The position numbers and the translations under genes are program-made. DNA of 64,000 bases. Origin: Sporobolomyces roseus. Taxonomy: Eukaryota; Basidiomycota; Microbotryomycetes; Sporidiobolales; Sporidiobolaceae. The notes below the pieces were generated by a model, which saw nothing but the letters and a program-made list of their open reading frames with translations, was not told where the DNA came from and searched no databases. The stretch covers positions 3,844,001 through 3,908,000 of the forward strand of contig JADILM010000001.1 of NCBI GenBank assembly GCA_016617785.1, given 5' to 3'. Below, piece after piece: positions 23,845 through 32,858 of the stretch; the first letter of the stretch is position 1; each line of letters starts with the position of its first letter.

Positions 23845-24765
23845 ATGTCCTCCTCGACTCCCCCCTATCCAGCTATAGAACCCTCCAATTCCCTCTTCCT
23901 AGCCTATCAACTCCGATCGAAAACTGTACTCCTCATCGGTGGAGGCTCAGTAGGTGCCTCACGACTCTACCACCTCTTGTGTGCTCAACCTCAACGAATC
24001 ATTCTCATCTCTCCCTCGAATGGATTATCCGATGAAACTCTATATCGATTAAAAGAGGATCAAGGCAAAGTTATTGAATGGAGGGATCGAAATTATCAAC
24101 AAGGAGATGAGAAAGGAATGGATATGGTTCTCACTGCTATAGATGAAGCAGGATTAAGTAGCAAGATTTGCGAAGTGTGTAGGAAAGACAAAATTCCAGT
24201 CAATGTTGCCGATGTTCCAGGGGAATGCGATTTTTATTTTGGGAGTACGATGAGGAATGGTTCGTTGAGTGTCATGGTTAGTACGAATGGGAAAGGTCCT
24301 AGAATCGCTGCTAGGTTGAGGAGGAAATTGGAAGCGAGTATTCCTGGGAATGCAGGGAGGGCTTTGGAGAATGTTGGGAAATTGAGAGGGGAATTGAGGA
24401 AAATCGCGAATGGAAAGGACAAGGAAGATATTGATAGGAGGATGGAGTGGATGAGTAGGGTTTGCGATAGGTGGAGTGTGTCAGAGTTTGACGAGATGGA
24501 TGATAGGATGTTGAGAGGAGTTTTGGATGGGTGGGAAAAGGGAGAGGCGAGGGGTTATTGGGATGTCAACAAGTCGAAATGGATGGGATTCGGTTACTTC
24601 TTGAGTTGGACGAGTTGGCTCGGATTGGGACAGTGTCCGAAGAAAGAGAATAGGGATGGCAGAGCTTCAAAGTGCCCGTTTGTTGTAGGAACGACGGGCA
24701 TGTTGGTGGGAGTCGCGGTCACAGTTGGAGCGATCAAGGCTTTATCGTACTCTCGAAGGAGATGA
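23845..24765 (+). CDS. MET8: siroheme synthase: precorrin-2 dehydrogenase / sirohydrochlorin ferrochelatase
   Basis: Single-exon gene of 306 residues. The N-terminal Rossmann fold shows VLLIGGGSVGASRLYHLL for NAD binding. VNVADVPGECDFYFGS holds the aspartate that acts in both the dehydrogenase and chelatase steps of yeast Met8, and the C-terminal helical part begins GKGPRIAARLRRKLE. Met8 oxidises precorrin-2 to sirohydrochlorin and inserts iron to make siroheme, the cofactor of sulfite (and nitrite) reductase, so the gene serves sulfate assimilation. Unlike the soluble yeast enzyme, this protein ends in a hydrophobic segment (FVVGTTGMLVGVAVTVGAI) and four basic residues, which could be a tail anchor. 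Being uninterrupted is unusual here, where most genes have many introns. Confidence 0.93.
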   Translation: MSSSTPPYPAIEPSNSLFLAYQLRSKTVLLIGGGSVGASRLYHLLCAQPQRIILISPSNGLSDETLYRLKEDQGKVIEWRDRNYQQGDEKGMDMVLTAIDEAGLSSKICEVCRKDKIPVNVADVPGECDFYFGSTMRNGSLSVMVSTNGKGPRIAARLRRKLEASIPGNAGRALENVGKLRGELRKIANGKDKEDIDRRMEWMSRVCDRWSVSEFDEMDDRMLRGVLDGWEKGEARGYWDVNKSKWMGFGYFLSWTSWLGLGQCPKKENRDGRASKCPFVVGTTGMLVGVAVTVGAIKALSYSRRR

Positions 24766-25066
24766 GGGGAGAAAACTTTTGAGGAATCAACGAATAACTC
24801 TGAAAAACTCTCAGCTCTTGATCTTCTCTGTGTTCGTCTCTCCTCGTTAGGCATTCTGCGAACAGCGGCGAGAGATGTATGAGCTGAAGCGAGGTCGCGG
24901 TGCAGCTCTCTCGATCAAGAGACAGAGTGGAGTGTAAGAACTGGTATAATTGAATATGCGAATTTGAGTCTGTTCTACTCCGACTCCGACTGTTCCCCCA
25001 TTCCTCCTGGTTCTATCCCAATTGCCGAGTCCCTCAGACGTCTCTCAAACCGATAGAAGGAGCCCT
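24766..25066. other. convergent 3' region of MET8 and uL14m
   Basis: About 300 bases between two converging stop codons, presumably the 3' ends of both transcripts. Nothing else is seen. Confidence 0.35.
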
Positions 25067-25795
25067 TCAGACTACTTTCGGTGCTGTGGATTGAAATTAA
25101 TCGCGAGAAAACAAAGTCAGCTCCTCCAATCTGTACATTTTCCCCTTCTTCTCCGTCCACCAGTCGTACCCAATCACCTCAACCAGAGAAGAGAGTGTGT
25201 GTGACATACCTAAACTAACGATTTTACCCCAACCTCTCGCCCTCAATTCCGCCGCGACGACTCCACCAATCCTATTCCCAACCATTTCCTTCTTGTTATT
25301 GACCAACACGGCAGCGTTATCATCGAACCTGACGTATCTCCCATCTGGTCTCCTCGTCGGGTACTTTGTTCGAACTACTACTGCTCTTCGAACGTCTCCT
25401 CTTCGAACTTTGGGAGCGGCGGAGGATTGAGTCGTTGTGAGGGAGATGGGACGCGCTCGTTTGACTACTACTACTATCTCATCTCCTGTACACTCTCATA
25501 CTCTTGTGTCAGTGGGATTGAGAGAGAGAGGGAGAGGGGAGAGGAGAGGAGAGGGACCTCACCTATCCGAGCCATTCCATGACCAGTTTTGGTCTTCAAT
25601 ACGTTTACACATTCAGCAACTAATGCTCCAGAGTTATCGATAATAGCCTAACGTTGTCGATTGAGAGAGATAAAACGAATGTGAGATGAAGGGATATTGA
25701 TGAGAAGACAAACAGCGAAGGGACAGGATCAGCTGTGTTTGAGGAGTGCTAGAGAGTAAGAGAGTGCTTACCATGGTGGCTTTGAGTCCTAACAT
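25067..25795 (-). CDS. MRPL38: mitochondrial large-subunit ribosomal protein uL14m
   Basis: About five exons assemble to a protein starting MLGLKATM at 25795. It continues [33 protein letters not shown] and [20 protein letters not shown], then [12 protein letters not shown] and [20 protein letters not shown], and ends PKVV. Each block aligns with bacterial L14, whose C-terminus is KIISLAPEVL. The last exon encodes only five residues (A split across the intron, then PKVV) and stops at 25067-25069. uL14 sits at the subunit interface of the mitoribosome. Bacterial-type sequence rather than cytosolic uL14 identifies it as the mitochondrial form; yeast calls it Mrpl38. No obvious N-terminal presequence is visible, which is usual for this small protein. 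Confidence 0.9.
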
Positions 25796-26192
25796 GATCG
25801 GTGAAGTCAAGTGAAGAAGTTGACCTCCTGAAATTTCGAAAGGGAGAGAACTTGCTCTCTTACCATTCACTCTACTTTGAGAACCTCATTCGATAGCTCA
25901 AGAGCTCAATTCTAGCATGACTTTACCCAGCTAGTGCTTCTTCTTCGCTCTCTCGGGTTTGCACAATCTTCTCCTCCTTTCCAAGTTGTTCACTCTTCCT
26001 GACTGCCTCCCCTTCTCTGTCTCCTCAGGATAATTACGTAGACCCCGTGAACTCGTAGGCTATCGGTCGGCCTGATCGCCTTCCTGCACCCGAGGTCCGC
26101 GGGCTCGGATGTCAATAGCTTTCATTTCGACGAATCCGCTCCTCTTCCTCCTTCCTCTCCCTGAGCCAACTATCTTCAAGAACTGAAATCCC
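25796..26192. promoter_or_regulatory. divergent promoter region of uL14m and the first coiled-coil gene
   Basis: About 400 bases between divergent start codons. A GC-rich stretch lies at 26040-26110. No tRNA-like fold or known motif could be supported in it. Confidence 0.35.
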
Positions 26193-27056
26193 ATGGAGGA
26201 GGCACACCAGCAGCACAGATCACCATTTGTCGACTTAGAGGAGGAGGCAGCTTCAGACCACTTTGGGAACTCCTCGCAAGACGAAGCTTCACTTGATCCT
26301 GACCTCTCTCAAGCCCTTCATTCTCCCAGTCCAAGCTTCATCAATCCAATTGCTATCTTCTACGATGCTGGTCATGCATCACCAGACGCAGGGACGGCAC
26401 CAGATCACTCGACATTCTTCGCCGAACCCTCCTCACCTCAATCTCCCACTCCAGACGATGTCGATTCGACTTCCTTTCTACCCACGTCTCCCCCTTCTCC
26501 CAGTCCTGCCCCCAGTAATCATCGATTCTTTCCTCGCAATCGCAAAGTGTCATCTTCAAAGGATCGATCCTGTTCTCCCTCTCCCTCTCCTTCTCCTTCT
26601 TCCCCTGCGCTAGTCCCCGAAGAGCCAGAGCCGACGAACCTTTCAGACACCGGGTACCAGCCAACCACCACATCGCGTCCTCAGCGTCGTCGCCCGAAAC
26701 CCTCGAAGAAGTCCGTGCCAACTCGTTCCTCTCGACGTACCACTATTCAATCGTCCCAAGTCATCACCCCAAACCTCTCAGATCTCGAACACCCCGCTCT
26801 TCCTCGTCGTCGTGGTAAACCCGCGCATCTCAAAGTACCTCCCCCAAATCTGACCCGCGAGGAATTGGAAGTTTGGCATCTAGCAAAGATTGAGCGTTTG
26901 AGGAAGCATCATCAGGAGTATATGGATCAACATACGAGAGGTGAAGTGATGAGGTTATCTGAGAAAGATCGGAAGGAACATAACAGCGAGAGAGATCAGA
27001 GGATGTCGCATCTGAGAAGGGCGAGGAATAATTATTCGGATTTCAAGAGTGAATAG
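26193..27056 (+). CDS. unrecognised Ser/Pro-rich protein with basic coiled-coil C-terminus (copy 1 of 2)
   Basis: Single-exon gene of 287 residues. The first 200 residues are disordered in appearance: acidic at the start, then Ser/Pro-rich (PSPSPSPSSPAL), including HRFFPRNRK. Basic runs follow (RPQRRRPKPSKKS). The last 80 residues form a charged helix starting LTREELEVWHLAKIERLRKH, with MDQ and LSEKDRKEHNSERDQRMS. These elements recur in the next gene downstream (RFFPRGR; WHKRRIQKRKQEYQDVMDQ), so the two are paralogues. The composition suggests a nuclear protein, but there is no recognised domain and no function is assigned. Confidence 0.62.
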   Translation: MEEAHQQHRSPFVDLEEEAASDHFGNSSQDEASLDPDLSQALHSPSPSFINPIAIFYDAGHASPDAGTAPDHSTFFAEPSSPQSPTPDDVDSTSFLPTSPPSPSPAPSNHRFFPRNRKVSSSKDRSCSPSPSPSPSSPALVPEEPEPTNLSDTGYQPTTTSRPQRRRPKPSKKSVPTRSSRRTTIQSSQVITPNLSDLEHPALPRRRGKPAHLKVPPPNLTREELEVWHLAKIERLRKHHQEYMDQHTRGEVMRLSEKDRKEHNSERDQRMSHLRRARNNYSDFKSE

Positions 27057-27517
27057 GAGTGAGTGGAATAGTACGTGAACTGGGTGGAGGTGGATTTTGG
27101 GATTGGAGCAGCGGGATTGAAGTAGACTGGTAGCAAGCGATTCTTTCATCCAAGCGAGTGGGAAGCGTTTCTCAGGTCAGCATCCTCTCTCTCTCAATCG
27201 CACCGTAACAGACTCCCTGATTCCACTTCCAGCTTATAGAATGAAACCGAGCTGCACTGTCTCAGCATTCGACGCAAAGAAGGCTCAAACGTATCACTCG
27301 CTTGACTTTCTTATTCTCGACATCTCGCTTTCTTCTCGAGTCGCTTCGTCTCTCGATTGAGACGGCTTTGCTGCTCTGCATCTCGTTATCCAGTTACTGC
27401 GCAGGAAAAGTCCGATGAGCTCCGCGGCGGAATCGGCAAAAGGACCTTTTCTTTCTCGTCTCTCTTCTTCCTCTTCCTCTCCCTTTCTATCTCTCGGGTA
27501 ACATCTCGATCAACTCC
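27057..27517. other. intergenic between the two coiled-coil genes
   Basis: About 460 bases with the 3' end of copy 1 and the promoter of copy 2, including a pyrimidine-rich stretch before 27518. Nothing else is seen. Confidence 0.35.
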
Positions 27518-28880
27518 ATGGCCCCTCAACTTCGACGCCGACCAGCCTCTATCAACACACGTAATGAAGCTGTCGAGGACCCTCAGGATCTGGGAGAACC
27601 TGTCAACCTCGACGATTACCCGATCAACTCGATCAACTCGCCCAACTCGCCCAACTCGCCCAACTCGCCCAATTTCGATCCTAATCTCCCCTCTTATCCT
27701 GTCATCGCACCTCCTCCTCGTACGGGGTTAAGCGAACGCTTCATCGCTCGTCCTCGTCTTCCCTCTCCTTCGCCCTCTCCTGCTCATCCTCCTCCTCTCC
27801 CGCTTCACGATGATCACATCTTCAAGAATCCTCGGGCTCCAGAGAACTACCTCGACCCTTTCCCCTCCGATAACGAAGCGGACGATGAACCCGAGAAGGA
27901 GCAAAATGATGAGCTCTTGTGGCAGCAAGTTCGGAAACTACCGTTTGAGGAGCAAGTCAGTTGGCACAAGAGAAGGATTCAGAAGCGCAAACAAGAGTAT
28001 CAGGACGTTATGGATCAACCAATCAAAACTCAACGAGAGCATCCGCACATGTCGGCGCAAGAGAGGAGGAAGGCGGCGACGGAGCGCAAGAACTTGCTGA
28101 ATAAGAAGCAGATGCAAGTCACTCGGGCTGAGGCGAGCTATCGGGACTTGCTAGCGAGACACCACCAAGGACAGCATCACTCTCGTAACTCGCCTGGAGA
28201 CCAATTCAAATCTTCATTTACGGCTTCCTCCCCGATTACTTCGTCGCAAAACCGATTCTTCCCCCGTGGTCGACAACTCGGTTCGGATCACTCGCCCTCT
28301 TCCTCTCCATCCAGTGAGGATTCAGAGGCGGGCTCGTCATCGGAGAAGGAGGAGGAAGGAGATGCTGGTGACGGCAGCGAAACGTCTCCTCGAAGCAAGC
28401 ATTCGACTCGTCCTCCAGCAGTGTCCGGTTCTCGAAATCCCGGAAAAAGTATCGTCTACTCTTATCGTATTCCTCCGGTTGGTGCTGACTCTCCCTCCTC
28501 ACAAACTCTCCGCAACAGGCAGGACCGAGCACGAGGCAATCATGCGAGAGCTTGACAGCCAGATGGAGAAGCTCAAGGCGGACAGACAACTAGAGGTCGC
28601 GAAGAAGGAGAGAGAAAAGCGCGAGAGGACAGAGGAAGGGAGATTCAAGCAGAACACGAGCAAGAAACGTGATCGTAGGAAGGAACCGGATGCGAAGAGG
28701 TACAACAACGCTCGGCAGACAATCTACCTTCGAAAGAGGAGAGCGGAGGACGCCTACGAGGAGGACTTTCCAGACTACAGTGAACGGAGGACCACGCCAA
28801 AAGAACTTCAAAAACACAAGTATATCCCCAAGGTGGGTCGAGGAGCCGCTGAACGAGCAAGACGTGGCAGGACGAAGTGA
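27518..28880 (+). CDS. unrecognised Ser/Pro-rich protein with basic coiled-coil segments (copy 2 of 2)
   Basis: Starts at ATG 27518 (MAPQLRRRPASINTRNE). Without splicing the frame ends at 28555. An intron of about 72 bases (GTATCG at 28448 to ACAG at 28519) joins instead, in phase, to a second long open frame ending at 28880, giving about 430 residues. The first exon has a tandem SPN repeat, Pro/Ser-rich blocks, an acidic patch and a charged helix (FEEQVSWHKRRIQKRKQEY; MSAQERRKAATERKN), then RFFPRGR. The second exon adds another charged helix (RTEHEAIMRELDSQMEKLK; KKEREKRERTEEGRFKQ) and a basic end GRGAAERARRGRTK. It is paralogous to the gene just upstream and longer by one helical module. 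Function unknown; composition suggests a nuclear, nucleic-acid-associated protein. Confidence 0.6.
27635..27670 (+). repeat. 9-bp coding tandem repeat (AACTCGCCC x4)
   Basis: Four perfect copies of AACTCGCCC, preceded by degenerate copies from about 27622. They encode Asn-Ser-Pro repeats in the disordered N-terminus of the second coiled-coil gene. Copy number is likely to vary between strains. Confidence 0.9.
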
Positions 28881-29077
28881 GAAGCAGCTGGACGACTCTG
28901 GACTGAGCTTTCTTCCTATTTCTTTATCTTCCCTTCATTTATTAGACGATTCATTCCTATTCATACACAACTTTGTTATCTAGCTCTTCGTGATGATATC
29001 TACACTCGTCTTCTCACTTGACGGGAAAGATTCATCCTTCGAGAGTCGTTCGTTTTCTGCAAACATGAAGACTGACC

Positions 29078-31161
29078 TCACGCCAACTCTCGGAAGTCAG
29101 ATTGGGGAGACAGGAGGAAAGAACTCATAGTATGACAGAAGCTGACAGAAGCTGAAGGTACAGAGAGTCTATGAACTAGGCGAAAAGAGGGACAAAAAGA
29201 GAGCTAATCGGCGAAATTCGGCAGAATGAAGAGGTTGCTTCAGCTCCTTACCATCAGCTAGTTCCTTCGTAGCGTAAACGCTGGCGACGAGTGAGGTATT
29301 TCGCGAGAGAGTGACGAGGAGATGAGGCTCGACTGGGATTCTCACTTGTCTGCGGTACTCGAAGACGAGGTTGAACCGAATTCGGCCATCCCTATCGTGC
29401 TCTAACTTGTGACTCCAAGGGTCAGGGAGCACTGAGTGGAGATCGCGAAAGGTGCGAAAGTTCTCGATCTGCAATCAAAACGAGTCAGCTTTGTCACATT
29501 TCTGTGTCGAAAACTATAGACCTACTCCTGACCAACGCGACCACAGACCATCTAGCTCTGTAGCTACATCTTCCTCCTCCCAGGCCCTCAAGACTAGGCA
29601 AGTATCGCGATATATCCTTTCGACGAGATCGCGAATTTCCGTCTCGAAGTCTTGTTCAGTCTGTCGGGCAAAGTCTCGGTGGTCTCCGGTATCTGTGAGT
29701 CGTAAAGTTGAGTACCAAGACATACTCGTCGTAGCAAGGAACGTACCGCCCTGCCTGATCCTGATGTCTTGGACTCTTCGTCTCCTTTCGTCAAGGTTAG
29801 CCCATTCGAGGTACGATGCTCTGGCTGCCGACGGCAGAATGAAGTCAGTCACGTGAAGAGAGGATAGCCTGCGGAAATGAGGCGGTCTCGCCAATGCATA
29901 CCGGCTCGGAGTGAACCTTGGGAGCGGATAGAGAAAGGGTAAATCAGCTCGAGAACGACGAGACGGGAGATCGAGGGAAGCCCACCTTCTGGGAGCATAC
30001 TCAGCAGTTAGAGCGAGACTCAGCAAGAACGGCAGCGGGAGCGACAGAGTAAGAAAGGGAAGCAAGCGATTCAGAAACCTGAGCACGCAAAAGGGCGCTG
30101 AGACAAACTGAACTCCGCAGGAGAAACCGGACCAACGCCAATGATAGGAGAAGCTAGAACAGGTAAGAGACGCGATGATCCACGCTATAACTTGCGGCAA
30201 AAGACATCGCAATCTTTGCAATTCCGATTCGATGACAGACCGCCCTCCACAAGCTTGACGCCCTCTCACTCCCGCTACAAAGATGATCATGACCGACGAG
30301 AAAGTCGAGGTGTTGTCGAGCCGTCGTCCGATGAGACTCCATTTGGGCTAGTCGGAGGTGAAGGAGACGTCGAACGGCGCTGACGATATCGAGGGTACGG
30401 TGTTGGTGTACGAGGTGAAGGACGAGGAGTTGGGGAAGGGGTAGGAGGGAGTGGTGGAACTGTCACCATTCCGTCGAGACCAAAGATAGCGTTTCGACGA
30501 CGCAATAGAGCTGGTCGTTGGGTCGGCGAACGACGTCCTACGTAGAAAGGATCCTGAGACGGAGTCTGTTGGGGGCTATCGATGAGCCGGAACGGTGTTT
30601 TGGCTTCGATGAAAGCCTCCGTGGTCGGAAATAGTGCTCGATCCTGTATTTTAGTCTCGTTTAATCGCCGCTTCGCCAGAGTAAAGCTCAATCTCACTCA
30701 CCTCATCACGCATTCGGCTCGACCATATTTCATTTGCCAGTCTTACTGAATCTTTCGCATTCTGCGAGCGATTGACGCTGTCTTTCGCGTTTTGAAGGAG
30801 TCGTTGTACGGCTAGATTGGCCTTTGTAAAATCCTCTCGCGCACTAGAACGCTGCCAATCTTCCCCAGTATCTACCACGGTCTCGAAATGGTCAGCTTAA
30901 CTCCTCTACAGCTGCAAGGAACATGCCCTCTCACCTCCGAGTTCTGCGACACGACGCCCCGCCTTATCCTTCTGCCGCAATTCTTCGAGCCACTTGTCGG
31001 CGAGTTTGCATACTAACAAGGGAGATGTAGATGGTGAGCGAAGCACGCTTCAAGACGAGTTTCACCGCTTACTCTCGAGATAGAATGCTGCAAAGTAGAG
31101 GTTAATCGAGAACTCCACTTTGAGGTCAAGTGGAAGTGAGCTTACCACTGCCGCCGACCAT
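29078..31161 (-). CDS. unrecognised multi-exon protein with hydrophobic central region
   Basis: Exon chaining supports a gene, with uncertain joins. The likely start is the ATG at 31161 (16-nt first exon, MVGGS). It runs through FYLEICKLADKWLEELRQKD to DTGEDWQRSSAREDFTKAN, then a helical stretch with a repeated QNAKDSV, then RALFPTTEAF and a Pro-rich segment (VPPLPPTPSPTPRPSPR). The central part (29880-30230) contains hydrophobic stretches (IAWIIASLTC; LLPFLTLSLPLPFLLSLAL) that could be membrane spans. The C-terminal part has EQDFETEIRDLVERIYRDT and WSHKLEHDRDGRIRFNLVF. I do not recognise it. The joins between 29900 and 30300 are a guess, and two genes cannot be excluded. Confidence 0.42.
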
Positions 31162-31378
31162 GCCTTGAATCCTTCCAGTTCTGGCCCTGGGAATGATGGA
31201 GAGAGAAGACCAAAACCGAATTCGAGCGGCCTGCTGCAACTGGGAAGAGGCGTTAGCTTGCCGCGGAGCTCGGCTGAGAAAGTGCCGATAGTTCCGTCGA
31301 GCGAAAAGGGGCAATCGGATGCCCTTTTTCCGTGAAGTGGGCGAAGGACAGGAGATTGAAACTTCGGAGTTCTCGATT

Positions 31379-32480
31379 TCATCGTCGTTTCTTGTCTACA
31401 GCAGTCGAGGTACGAAGAGCTCCGACGATATGAACGTAAGAGTCGTACATCAAGTAGAGAGGAATGACGACCCATCTGTGAAGCATCGAGAGTCAGGTCA
31501 AAATCAAGCGAGTTCTCAAAGTGTGAGAACGTACAATCCATTGAAGAACAGAAGATAGACGTAGGTGTAGAGCCAATGCGAGGTGTTTAGTGCGGAGGAG
31601 CCAGTGATCCATTCGGGGAAGAACTGTGGGAGTGTAAGAGCTGAGCTCAGGATGCGAAGGGAGAGGGCAAGAAAAGGAGGCTCACGGTCATCATGCCTCC
31701 GTAGATCTCGGCAGTGCTGTCAACGTCGACGAGAATGATCAGTCAAAATGTCACGCATGCTCACGCAGAGCAAGGAGCTGAAGCGTTGCGAGCAGAAACT
31801 TGCGAAAGAACGACGCTGTTTCGACGATCTTTCCGTCAGTTTCCCTAAACATGCTCGAAAGTAGGAAGGGGAGCTTACATCCAGTACCTCCAAGCTTCGT
31901 TTTGTTTCCTCATCATATCCATCAGAACGACACACAGAGGCCCAGCCATCAAAACCGTTATGATTTCGATTGAAACGACGGTGGGGTCAGAGGTTCCCCA
32001 TCGCGTGTCGGCTCTTGCGTATTCTTGCCATAGTAAGGCGAGAGGACCTGGAGAGTCGGTCCAGCGACAGAGGGAGTGGAAGAAGGAATGTGAATTCGAG
32101 AGAGAGGTAAACAGATTCAGCTTCATCTCAACTGGAGACCGCAAAAGAGAGTATGGCTTACCTTTGCTAGTGTTCACAGAGCTAGTGGGAGGCGGGAAGC
32201 TCTGATAGAGGAAGGAACCCTCGAGAATACTTCACTCAACACATCATCAGCTCTCTCCTCAACTCGAAGAGGGACGCCGCAAAAGAGTGACGTACAAGTG
32301 GGTAAGAGCATCAAAAGCTAGCCATACGAAGGTCCACTTTTGAATCCTGTCGTGGTAGATGCGGGTTGGGAGTAGAGATCTAGCGAGGGAGAGAGCAGCG
32401 AAAAGAAGGGCGAGAGTTGCTCCTAGCGAGAAGATGGTCGTAGTATTGAGCAGAGTCGGAGGTGGACCCAAATGCGACAT
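31379..32480 (-). CDS. EBP: EBP-type 3-beta-hydroxysteroid delta8-delta7 isomerase (EXPERA domain)
   Basis: Six exons in frame. It begins MSHLGPPPTLLNTTTIFSLG and has about four or five membrane segments (TLALLFAALSLARSLL; VSIEIITVLMAGPLCVVLM; YLLFFNGLWVVIPLYLMY). It aligns block by block with human emopamil-binding protein: THFILEGSF, LWQEYARADTRW, TAEIYGGMMTFFPEW, FFNGLWVVIP. The six residues regarded as catalytic in EBP (His and Glu of H-x3-E, Glu and Thr of E-x2-T, Asn and Trp of N-x2-W) are all present. The protein ends in a lysine/arginine-rich tail (VDKKRR) that may retain it in the ER. EBP moves the sterol C8 double bond to C7; most studied fungi use the unrelated Erg2 for this step. 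One exon is only about 31 nt. Confidence 0.88.
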
Positions 32481-32858
32481 GATTCAGGGATGGGGTGTTG
32501 CAAAGGACGAAGAAGCGAGATTTCGCAACTCGAAGTTCTCGAGGATTCGCAGAATCTATTTCATCGTTCGATACCTCCTCGATTGGTCGAGATATATATG
32601 TTTCGAAGCGTTGAAGATGCGTCCGAGCGAGGAATCGAGCGAGAGAAGGGACAGCAGTCGAAGCGACTCGAATTTCGCTCTTCGCAATCAAACGAAAGTT
32701 GCTCTCTCTCTCTCCAGTTTCGACAAGGTGAAAAGCGTCAAAGGTATAGTAGATAGTGCAGTAACAAGCGTATACGTAGGTGAAGCAAGTAAACAAGGAA
32801 TCCATCGAGGCGCAAAACCAGTAAAAGCTTCTCTATTCGTCCTCCTTCCTCCCCGATT
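32481..32858. other. intergenic, EBP promoter and PWWP-gene 3' end
   Basis: About 380 bases between two minus-strand genes. It contains the EBP promoter side and the 3' end of the PWWP gene. The plus-strand frame 32359-32997 is antisense and has no similarity. Confidence 0.35.

Noticed and set aside
26040..26110. GC-rich segment resembling a tRNA or structured RNA
   Set aside because: No cloverleaf with matching acceptor, anticodon and T arms could be drawn, and no B-box consensus was found.
28236..28589. Minus-strand open frame over the second coiled-coil gene
   Set aside because: Antisense shadow of a supported gene with no similarity.
29514..30290. A separate hydrophobic membrane protein in one 258-codon frame
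   Set aside because: Its ends run into sequence better read in the neighbouring frames as exons of the longer gene; kept only as part of that uncertain model.
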